Part shown: positions 57,838-64,000 of the stretch, in pieces
Layout of the letters: the number at the start of each line of letters is the position of its first letter
Position numbering within the stretch: the stretch's first letter is position 1
The notes under the pieces: model-generated
Seen by the model: only the letters and a program-made list of their open reading frames with translations
Database searches by the model: none
What the model was told of the DNA's origin: nothing
Assembly: GCF_001590795.1 (NCBI RefSeq)
Contig: NZ_JXDL01000001.1
Span: 4,468,237-4,532,236 of the forward strand
Source: Bradyrhizobium sp. AT1
GTDB taxonomy: Bacteria > Pseudomonadota > Alphaproteobacteria > Rhizobiales > Xanthobacteraceae
Direction of reading: 5' to 3'
Length of the DNA stretch: 64,000 nt
Translations under genes and position numbers: made by a program

Positions 57838-58293
57838 ATGGTCGATCAGTCCGCCGTGGGGCGCAGCTTCACGCCCGTCACCGCGCATGTGGAGCCGGGC
57901 CGCCTCCGCTACTTCCTCAACACGCTGGGTGAAGAGAACCCGGTCTACCGCGACGCAGATGCTGCGCGGGCGGCCGGATTCACCGGCATGCCGGTGCCGC
58001 CGACCTATTTGTTCTGCCTGGAGATGATGGACGTCGACGACCCCTTCGAAATGTTCAGCGCGCTCGGCATCGACCTCGCCCGCGTGCTGCATGGCGAGCA
58101 GAGCTTCGCCTATCACGCGCCGGTCCTGGTCGGCGACACCCTGACGTTCCGGCCGCGCGTGACCCACGTGACGGAGAAGAAGGGCGGCGCGATGACGCTG
58201 ATCGGCATCCGATGCGAGGTGACCAACCAGGACGGCGTGCACGTCGCCGATACCGCGCGCACGATCGTGATCCGTAACGGGGTGGCGGCATGA
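57838..58293 (+). CDS. MaoC-like N-terminal hot-dog hydratase subunit
   Basis: 151-aa FAS1-type/MaoC_dehydrat_N domain. FLNTLGEENPVYRDADAARA and GFTGMPVPPTYLF are typical. It pairs with the following MaoC gene to form a two-subunit enoyl-CoA hydratase, as in actinobacterial steroid and fatty-acid pathways. Starts five bases after the thiolase stop; overlaps the next gene by ATGA. Confidence 0.87.
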   Translation: MVDQSAVGRSFTPVTAHVEPGRLRYFLNTLGEENPVYRDADAARAAGFTGMPVPPTYLFCLEMMDVDDPFEMFSALGIDLARVLHGEQSFAYHAPVLVGDTLTFRPRVTHVTEKKGGAMTLIGIRCEVTNQDGVHVADTARTIVIRNGVAA

Positions 58294-58700
58294 CGGCATC
58301 CGGAGACATCAAGGCCGGTGACCGTCTCGTCCACAAGGTCTTCCCGCCGATCACCCGCCACACGCTCGCGCTCTATTGCGGCGCATCGGGCGATCATAAT
58401 CCGATCCACGTCGATATCGACTTTGCCAAGGCGGCCGGATTCCCGGATGTGTTCGCGCACGGCATGCTGGTGATGGCCTATCTCGGGCAGGCCCTCACGG
58501 ATGCTGTGCCACCGTCGAGGCTGCGCCATTTTTCGACCCGTTTCGTCGCCATCACGCAGCTCGGCGCCAAACTGACCTGCGAAGGCACCGTGACCGAGCT
58601 CTTTGCGGAAGCCGGCGAACGGCGCGCAAGGCTCGCGCTCACCACCAGGGACGATCGCGGCGAGATCAAGCTCGAGGGCAGCGCCATCGTCGCGCTGTGA
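58290..58700 (+). CDS. MaoC-type enoyl-CoA hydratase subunit
   Basis: 136-aa hot-dog protein. LYCGASGDHNPIHVDIDFAK and GFPDVFAHGMLVMAYLG form the hydratase 2 active site (Asp and His). Catalytic partner of the preceding gene. ATGA overlap at both ends of the pair implies coupled translation. Confidence 0.9.
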   Translation: MTASGDIKAGDRLVHKVFPPITRHTLALYCGASGDHNPIHVDIDFAKAAGFPDVFAHGMLVMAYLGQALTDAVPPSRLRHFSTRFVAITQLGAKLTCEGTVTELFAEAGERRARLALTTRDDRGEIKLEGSAIVAL

Positions 58701-58720
58701 CAGCAACAGGACACATGCAA

Positions 58721-59548
58721 ATGGCAAAACTGCAAGGAAAAGTCGCGCTCGTCACCGGCTCGGGCCGCGGCATCGGGCGCGCGATCGCACTCAAGCTTGC
58801 GCGCGAAGGCGCCAGGGTCGTGGTCAACGATCTCGATGCCGAACCCGGCAACGCCGTGGTGGCGGAGATCAAGGCGCTCGGCGGCGACGCCGTCGCCGTG
58901 AACGGTAGCGTCGCAGAGCCGGGTTTCGCCGACCGCTTCGTCGGCGCCGCGCTGGACAAGTTCGGCGGGCTCGACATCATCGTCAACAATGCGGGCTACA
59001 CCTGGGACTCCACCATCCAGAAGATGACGGACGAGCAGTTCCAGGCCATGCTCGACGTTCATCTCGTTGCCCCCTTCCGCCTCCTGCGTGCGGCCGCCGA
59101 GCCGATCCGCGTCTTCGCCAGGAAGGAAGCCGAGGAGGGCCGCGAGGTGTTCCGCAAGGTCGTCAACATCTCCTCCATCGCAGGCCTCTACGGCAATGCC
59201 GGGCAGGCCAGCTATTCCTCGGCCAAGGCCTCGCTGGTCGGGCTGACCCGTACCATGTGCAAGGAGTGGGGCCGCTACAAGGTCAACGTGAATTGCGTCG
59301 CCTTCGGCCTCATCAACACCCGCCTGACCCAGCCGATCGAGGCCCAGCAGAAGACTATCGACGTCGCCGGCCGCGACATCAAGGTGGGCGTGCAGCCGCA
59401 GATGCTGGAGGCGATGTCGCGCATGATCCCGCTCGGCCGCGGCGGCACGCCGGAAGAGGCGGCCGACGCCGTCTATCTGTTCTGCAGTCCGGAATCCAAT
59501 TATATCAGCGGGCAAGTGGTCGTCGCCGGTGGCGGCCTGATTGTCTGA
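58721..59548 (+). CDS. Short-chain dehydrogenase (FabG-like)
   Basis: 275-aa NAD(P)-dependent SDR. TGSGRGIGRAIALKL near residue 12, NNAG motif (IIVNNAGYTW), and catalytic Ser/Tyr/Lys in NISSIAGLYGNAGQASYSSA followed by KAS. It likely oxidises a 3-hydroxyacyl-CoA. ATG 58721 lies nine bases after AGGA; GTG 58697 and ATG 58715 are alternatives. Confidence 0.92.
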   Translation: MAKLQGKVALVTGSGRGIGRAIALKLAREGARVVVNDLDAEPGNAVVAEIKALGGDAVAVNGSVAEPGFADRFVGAALDKFGGLDIIVNNAGYTWDSTIQKMTDEQFQAMLDVHLVAPFRLLRAAAEPIRVFARKEAEEGREVFRKVVNISSIAGLYGNAGQASYSSAKASLVGLTRTMCKEWGRYKVNVNCVAFGLINTRLTQPIEAQQKTIDVAGRDIKVGVQPQMLEAMSRMIPLGRGGTPEEAADAVYLFCSPESNYISGQVVVAGGGLIV

Positions 59549-59561
59549 GAGCGAGGCGCTG

Positions 59562-60707
59562 ATGCATTACCGATCATCGTGGATGACCGAAGAACTGGAC
59601 ACGTTCCGCGACCAGTTCCGGAAATACCTCGCCAAGGATCTGGCGCCGCATGCCGAGAAATGGCGCGAGCAGAAAATGGTCGACCGCTTTGCCTGGCGCG
59701 GGCTCGGCGAGATGGGCGCGCTGCTCGCCAGCGTGCCGGAGGAATATGGCGGGCTGGGCGCCACCTTCGCCTATGACGCGGCGGTGCTGGACGATCTCGA
59801 AAGCACCGTGCCGGAATTGACCACCGGCGTCTCCGTGCACAGCGCCATCGTCGCGCACTACATCCTCAATTACGGCTCGGAGGAGCAGAAGAAGCGCTGG
59901 CTGCCGAAGATGGCCTCCGGCGAGATGGTCGGCGCCATCGCCATGACCGAGCCCGGCACCGGCTCGGATCTGCAGGCCGTCAAGACCACCGCGAAGAAGC
60001 AGGGCAATTCCTACGTCATCAACGGCCAGAAGACCTTCATCACAAACGGCCAGGCCGCCGATCTCGTCATCGTGGTCGCGCGCACCGGCGAGGCCGGCGC
60101 AAAAGGCATCTCGCTGATCGTGGTCGAGACCGCGGGCGCGGACGGCTACAAGCGCGGCCGCAACCTCGACAAGATCGGCCTGCACGCCTCCGACACGTCG
60201 GAGCTGTTCTTCGACAATGTCACGGTGCCGCCGGAGAACCTGCTCGGCAAGGAGGAAGGCCAGGGCTTTGTCCAGCTGATGCAGCAATTGCCGCAGGAGC
60301 GCCTCGCGCTCGCGGTCGGCGCCGTCGCCGCGATGGAGCGCGCGGTCAAACTCACCGTCGACTACACGAGGGAGCGCAAGGCGTTCGGCAAGCCGTTGAT
60401 GGATTTCCAGAACACCGCCTTCACGCTCGCCGAGCGCAAGACCGAGGCGATGATCGCACGCGTCTTCGTGGACTGGTGCATTGAGCGCCTCGTCGCCGGG
60501 GATCTCGACACGGTCACCGCGTCGATGGCGAAATATTGGTGCTCGGACAAACAGGTGCAGACCGCCGACGAATGCCTCCAGCTGTTCGGCGGCTACGGCT
60601 ACATGCAGGAGTATCCGATCTCCCGCATCTTCATCGATTCACGCATCCAGAAGATCTATGGCGGCACCAACGAGATCATGAAGCTGTTGATCGCGCGGTC
60701 GCTGTGA
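59562..60707 (+). CDS. Acyl-CoA dehydrogenase
   Basis: 381-aa FAD enzyme. AIAMTEPGTGSDLQAVKTTA is the FAD/substrate motif, MQEYPISRIFIDSRIQKIYG the second signature, with the catalytic Glu in GGTNEIMKLLIAR. It introduces the alpha-beta double bond in an acyl-CoA, electrons passing to ETF. Gene order (dehydrogenase last) completes a beta-oxidation set together with the hydratase pair, SDR and thiolase. ATG 59562 has GAGG upstream. Confidence 0.93.
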   Translation: MHYRSSWMTEELDTFRDQFRKYLAKDLAPHAEKWREQKMVDRFAWRGLGEMGALLASVPEEYGGLGATFAYDAAVLDDLESTVPELTTGVSVHSAIVAHYILNYGSEEQKKRWLPKMASGEMVGAIAMTEPGTGSDLQAVKTTAKKQGNSYVINGQKTFITNGQAADLVIVVARTGEAGAKGISLIVVETAGADGYKRGRNLDKIGLHASDTSELFFDNVTVPPENLLGKEEGQGFVQLMQQLPQERLALAVGAVAAMERAVKLTVDYTRERKAFGKPLMDFQNTAFTLAERKTEAMIARVFVDWCIERLVAGDLDTVTASMAKYWCSDKQVQTADECLQLFGGYGYMQEYPISRIFIDSRIQKIYGGTNEIMKLLIARSL

Positions 60708-60727
60708 GTCGCGTCACTGTAGCGCGG

Positions 60728-61384
60728 CTATTTCGCTGACGGCCTTCGGTAGCGCATCACATAGTCTGGCGTGGGAATACCCGGCTTGAGATCCGCGCAA
60801 TTCCTGGGCTCGCCGGCCACCAGCTTGAGCGGTACGACACCGGCCCAGACGTCAAGGGCGTGGTCTTCCTCCGGGTCGACCACGCCGTGATTTCTGATCT
60901 TCGCTGAGGCCTCCGAAATCGGGAAACGGAGGAAGACCGTTGCGGCCAGCTCCTTTTTCTTTGGCGGACGAACGATATGGCCCGGTACGATATCCTCGAC
61001 GAAGGCCGCGACCAGTCGCTCTTTTTCGTCGATATCCTCGATCTTCTCGGCCGTTCCGAAAATCATGACGGAACGATAGTCCATACTCATGCCGAAGCCG
61101 GAGCGGCCGGCCACGACGGAATCGACTAGCGTGACCGTGATGCAGGCGGGGGCTCCATCCGCCAAGGCCGTCAAGAGCTGATTGTTCGGGCTGCCGTGAA
61201 CATACACATGTTCGCCAATGCGAATGATCGCGGTTGGAATGACGCGCGGCCCACTCTCCGTGGCTACCCCAATGTGGCACACTAGCGCTTCATCGAGGAT
61301 GTCGTGAATGGTTTGCAAGTCATAAGCTGCGCGCTCGGGACGTCGTCGCACGCGGGTCTTCTCGGTCGGAGTAATGATTGTCAC
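60728..61384 (-). CDS. Pyridoxamine-5'-phosphate oxidase-like flavin-binding protein
   Basis: 218-aa protein. LVCHIGVATESGPRVIPTAI and EHVYVHGSPNNQLLTALADG fit the split-barrel FMN-binding (Pyridox_ox_2) family, whose members include nitroimidazole reductases. True start is GTG 61384 with GGAGGTTCGTC upstream; the long open frame to 61660 is overlapped by the next gene's 3' end. It probably reduces or oxidises an unidentified compound. Last gene of an operon with the Ldh-family enzyme (10-base gap). Confidence 0.82.
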   Translation of the reverse strand: MTIITPTEKTRVRRRPERAAYDLQTIHDILDEALVCHIGVATESGPRVIPTAIIRIGEHVYVHGSPNNQLLTALADGAPACITVTLVDSVVAGRSGFGMSMDYRSVMIFGTAEKIEDIDEKERLVAAFVEDIVPGHIVRPPKKKELAATVFLRFPISEASAKIRNHGVVDPEEDHALDVWAGVVPLKLVAGEPRNCADLKPGIPTPDYVMRYRRPSAK

Positions 61385-61394
61385 GACGAACCTC

Positions 61395-62495
61395 CTACGC
61401 GGGCTGATGGGCCATTGTGGATTTGCTGTGCGTGAGGTGATCCCCTTCGTAGTCGTTCCGCTCGTCGACGCGCTTTCCAGCGATATAGGCCCTGATTCGT
61501 TCGTGCAGGGACGCCGGTACCTTGACGCCCTCCCGTGCGGTTCGCTCGCGCGCTTCGTACCGTCGATCCGAAGGAAGCCTGGCTCCGTCCTGCTCAAGCA
61601 TGCGCGAGAACAGCATCTCCGCATGCTTGAGCTGTGCGACACGATCACCGTTTTCGACACATCGGAGCGGATCGATGGCGATGATCAATTCGCCGCCGCA
61701 GGGCGCGCCGGTATTCGCCTTGTCACGTTCGCCGGCTTCAAAGCTGAGTACATCGCCGACAAGAGGACCGGCCAACAGTTCAACCATCATCGCGATGTTC
61801 GAGCCCTTGAAGCCGCCAAAGGGCAGCTGGGCTCCCGCAAGGGCCTTGGCCGGATCGGTCGTAGGCTTACCGTCAGGGCCGATCGCCCATCCGTCCGGCA
61901 GAGTCTTGCCATCGCGTAGGCGAAGCTGGATCTCGCCACGCGCAGAGGCACTCGACGCCTGGTCGAAAACCACCGGTGGCTTGTCGTGCCGTGGCCATGC
62001 GAATGCCATCGGATTGGTTCCGAAGAGCGGTTTCGTCCCACCCGCGGGCGCCACGTAGGGACTGGCTGCGACGAATGCAAAGCCAACGAGACCGCGCTCA
62101 GCAAGGCGCTCGACTTCCGGCCAGAGTGCAGCAACGTTGAGTGCGTTCGTGACCGCGAGCGCCGCTATACCGTGCTTCTTCGCCCTGTCAGCCAACGGCT
62201 CGTCGCCACGCTCGAGAGCCAGCGGAGAGAAGCCATATTTCGCATCGACTTTGATCACGCTCGGCATCAGTTCGACAAGTGCAGGCTCGGCGTCTCCGGA
62301 GGCCTGCCCCGACAGCAGACCGTTCATGTAGAACGGCAGCCTGAACAGGCCGTGGTGGCGGCACTCGTCGCGCTCCGCCGCGGTGATGGTGTTCGCGATC
62401 GCCTGCGCGTGCGTCTCGTTGAAGCCCTGCGACAGCAAGGCGGCCTTGGCCGAACGGTGCACGTCGCTCAGCGACAGTTGAACGAAATCCTGCAT
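61395..62495 (-). CDS. Malate/L-lactate dehydrogenase family (Ldh-like) NAD(P) oxidoreductase
   Basis: 366-aa enzyme of the Ldh_2 family, which includes malate dehydrogenases, ureidoglycolate dehydrogenase and piperideine-2-carboxylate reductase. NAAERDECRHHG-like motif reads TAAERDECRHHGLFRLPFYM, and FGTNPMAFAWPRHDKPPVVF and QLPFGGFKGSNIAMMVELLA are typical. The substrate is unknown. ATG 62495 follows AAAGGAG. A perfect inverted repeat lies 60 bases upstream and matches one before the XRE-cupin gene. Confidence 0.87.
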   Translation of the reverse strand: MQDFVQLSLSDVHRSAKAALLSQGFNETHAQAIANTITAAERDECRHHGLFRLPFYMNGLLSGQASGDAEPALVELMPSVIKVDAKYGFSPLALERGDEPLADRAKKHGIAALAVTNALNVAALWPEVERLAERGLVGFAFVAASPYVAPAGGTKPLFGTNPMAFAWPRHDKPPVVFDQASSASARGEIQLRLRDGKTLPDGWAIGPDGKPTTDPAKALAGAQLPFGGFKGSNIAMMVELLAGPLVGDVLSFEAGERDKANTGAPCGGELIIAIDPLRCVENGDRVAQLKHAEMLFSRMLEQDGARLPSDRRYEARERTAREGVKVPASLHERIRAYIAGKRVDERNDYEGDHLTHSKSTMAHQPA

Positions 62496-62554
62496 GAAGC
62501 CTGCTCCTTTGTGGTGGCCGGAGAGCGATCCAGCGACAAAATTCAATATCCACA

Positions 62555-62575
62555 AATTTGCATGATATGCAAATT
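62555..62575. promoter_or_regulatory. Candidate XRE-cupin operator 1 (Ldh-like promoter)
   Basis: AATTTGCAT-GAT-ATGCAAATT is a perfect inverted repeat with 9-bp arms, 60 bases upstream of the Ldh-like start. It shares AATTTGC-N5-ATGCAA with 63291-63308. The surrounding intergenic stretch (62496-62627) has no other feature. Confidence 0.65.
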
Positions 62576-62627
62576 CAATCTCGTCGCAATGCTTGCCCAG
62601 GTTTGCCGTCAGGGCTTCAGCGATTTA

Positions 62628-63242
62628 TCAAGAGGACGACTTGGTCGGAGCGAGATCGACTGCCCCGGAGGGCGTCACTACCATCAGCATCTTGGCCGGC
62701 TTGTTGCCGACGTTCCTGCCCATATGGGGCTTGTCGCCGAGCAGGTGCACGCAATCGCCGGCGTCGAGCGTCAGGCGATCGGCTCCGATCTGGAATTCGA
62801 TGCGGCCCTCGAGGATATAGAGCACCTCCTCGCCTTCATGGGAGAGCAGCTTGACGTCGATCTCCGACACGACGGGAAACTCGAGCAGAAACGCATTGAG
62901 TCTGGGCTCGGTCAGATCACCCGACAGCCAGTGGTAGTCGTAGCCATTGGCCGACATCTGCTCGGAATCAGTGCGATCCTTCTTCCGAGACACCGAATAA
63001 TGCTTCGGAACGTAGGCCTCGTTGGTGTCTTCAAAGAGATCCCGCAGGGGGACGTTCAGGCGGGTCGCGATCGAGATGAGATTGGCGATCGACGTCGCCG
63101 TCTCTCCCCGTTCGATTCGAGAGAGATAGGCGGCCGACAAATTGGTGTCGGCCCCCAATTGCTGTAACGTGAGTTTACGAAGTTGGCGCGCCGCCCGGAT
63201 ACGAAGTCCCAGCTGGCGCGCGACAAATCGCGCCTGATCCAA
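62628..63242 (-). CDS. XRE-family regulator with C-terminal cupin domain
   Basis: 204-aa regulator. HTH: LRKLTLQQLGADTNLSAAYL and SRIERGETATSIANLISIAT. Cupin: VLYILEGRIEFQIGADRLTL with DAGDCVHLLGDKPHMGRNVG near the end. XRE-cupin proteins typically control small amino-acid, polyamine or organic-acid operons. TTG start with GGGGAG upstream. It likely represses itself and the Ldh-like operon via the two AATTTGC sites. Confidence 0.9.
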   Translation of the reverse strand: MDQARFVARQLGLRIRAARQLRKLTLQQLGADTNLSAAYLSRIERGETATSIANLISIATRLNVPLRDLFEDTNEAYVPKHYSVSRKKDRTDSEQMSANGYDYHWLSGDLTEPRLNAFLLEFPVVSEIDVKLLSHEGEEVLYILEGRIEFQIGADRLTLDAGDCVHLLGDKPHMGRNVGNKPAKMLMVVTPSGAVDLAPTKSSS

Positions 63243-63290
63243 AACGCGCTCCCCGACCTCTTGGAACGTTTAGAGGTTGGCTCTAGAGGC

Positions 63291-63308
63291 AATTTGCGCG
63301 GCATGCAA
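63291..63308. promoter_or_regulatory. Candidate XRE-cupin operator 2 (autoregulation)
   Basis: AATTTGC-GCGGC-ATGCAA has the same arms and spacing as operator 1, and lies about 50 bases upstream of the XRE-cupin start. It is a less perfect palindrome. The site lies between the binding-protein gene 3' end and the regulator gene. Confidence 0.55.
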
Positions 63309-63351
63309 GATTGGAGAGGCGTTTACCGACCGCCGGCCACAGGGCCGTGCA

Positions 63352-64000
63352 CTATTTCCGGATCAACGGGCAATCGCTCTGCTCCAGACTCGGGAACGCC
63401 TGGTCGGCGGGAATGGTCGCCAGAACCTTGTAATAATCCCATGGCGCCTTGGATTCCGAGGGCTGCTTGACCTCGACGAGATACATGTCGTGCAGCATCA
63501 GACCATCTTCCCTGACCTTCCCATTGCGCGAGAAAATGTCGCTGACGGGGAGCTCTTTCATCTTGTTCATCACAGCCTGCCCAGCGTCTGTCTGCGCGGC
63601 CTCCACCGCTCGCAAATAATGCCGCACAGCCGAATAGACCCCGGCTTGAGTCATGGTTGGCATGGCATTCCGCTTCGCGAAGAACTTCCTGGACCAGACC
63701 CTCGTCTCCTCGTCCCGATCCCAGTAGAACGCCGTCACGAACTTCAGGCCCTTGGCCGCCGCCAGGCCGAGCGAATGGACGTCGGTAATGAAGACGATCG
63801 GCGCAACGAGCGATTGGTCGGAGATGCCGAACTCGGCTGCCTGCTTGATACCGGTTGCCATGTCCGCGCCCGCGCTCGCCAAAGCGACGACTTTTGCCTT
63901 CGATGATTGCGCCTGGAGCAGGTAAGAGCTCATATCGGATGTGTTGAGCGGGTGTCGCACTTCGCCAAGAACCTGGCCGTTCCCCTCCGAGACTGCCTTG
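63352..64000 (-). CDS. Branched-chain amino-acid type periplasmic binding protein, 5' part cut off
   Basis: Frame enters from the right window edge and ends at 63352. About 216 residues are visible: GQVLGEVRHPLNTSDMSSYL, then KVVALASAGADMATGIKQAA, and FVTAFYWDRDEETRVWSRKF are typical of LivJ/urea-amide type ABC binding proteins. The N-terminal half, including the signal peptide, lies outside. A GTG inside (63960) is not the start because homology continues upstream. The gene precedes XRE-cupin on the same strand, so the ABC operon may be regulated by it. Confidence 0.88.
   Translation of the reverse strand, partial: KAVSEGNGQVLGEVRHPLNTSDMSSYLLQAQSSKAKVVALASAGADMATGIKQAAEFGISDQSLVAPIVFITDVHSLGLAAAKGLKFVTAFYWDRDEETRVWSRKFFAKRNAMPTMTQAGVYSAVRHYLRAVEAAQTDAGQAVMNKMKELPVSDIFSRNGKVREDGLMLHDMYLVEVKQPSESKAPWDYYKVLATIPADQAFPSLEQSDCPLIRK

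Noticed and set aside
61385..61660. N-terminal extension of the flavin-binding protein
   Set aside because: The extension overlaps the 3' end of the Ldh-like gene and has no domain character; GTG 61384 follows a near-perfect ribosome site.

Overview
The window is a 64 kb stretch of a high-GC alphaproteobacterial chromosome. Gene content (modABC, a fixK/FNR-type box, many CoA-dependent catabolic operons, Omp25-like and OprB porins, NMT1-type ABC transporters) and the recurrent intergenic palindromes fit Bradyrhizobium or a very close relative. The genus is inferred from gene style, not from a marker gene. No rRNA, tRNA, CRISPR array, transposase or integrase was seen.

Layout. 0-13.8 kb is core-like: a PAS-GGDEF-EAL protein, mepA, the molybdate transporter modABC, a CvrA/NhaP2-type K+/H+ antiporter, an MscS-type channel, methionine aminopeptidase, an Ada-type regulator fragment, a DMT exporter and radC. 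13.8-16.6 kb is an accessory insert with visibly lower GC. It holds a translationally coupled pair, a TIR-domain protein followed by a pentapeptide-repeat protein whose C-terminal part looks like an ADP-ribosyltransferase, and is flanked by a decayed DUF4239-like gene. This pair is the best candidate for an undescribed (possibly anti-phage, NAD-centred) system.

16.6-40.6 kb carries envelope and transport genes: a glycine-zipper protein, a lysozyme-like protein preceded by a 12-bp tandem repeat, an NMT1-type ABC transporter fused by ATGA overlaps to a D-2-hydroxyacid dehydrogenase and an Inh-type inhibitor, a creatininase-family hydrolase, an Omp25-OprB fusion porin, a chemotaxis receptor, a CBS/CorC membrane protein, a GltB-like FMN protein, fpr, an ATP-grasp protein, an orphan solute-binding protein beside a DAACS symporter, and small secreted proteins.

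40.7-46.0 kb is an aromatic catabolic cluster: flavin monooxygenase, benzoate-CoA ligase-like enzyme, MarR regulator, zeta-GST isomerase and gentisate 1,2-dioxygenase. Both outward promoters carry the same AGTATACT-centred site, probably the MarR operator. 46.1-51.1 kb is an ABC transporter plus FAD oxidoreductase operon with a divergent LysR gene. 51.3-60.7 kb is acyl-CoA metabolism: enoyl-CoA hydratase, ketopantoate reductase-like protein, hydrolase, acyl-CoA ligase and TetR, divergent from thiolase, two hot-dog hydratases, SDR and acyl-CoA dehydrogenase; a perfect TTACCCATGGGTAA palindrome sits between the two arms. 60.7-64 kb holds a flavin-binding oxidase, an Ldh-family dehydrogenase, an XRE-cupin regulator with two matching AATTTGC-N5-ATGCAA sites, and the 3' end of a branched-chain amino-acid type binding protein.

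Several families of intergenic inverted repeats (at 3.8, 33.5 and 43.6 kb; 7.0 and 51.2 kb; 19.1 and 35.7 kb; 46.0 kb) punctuate the operon ends.
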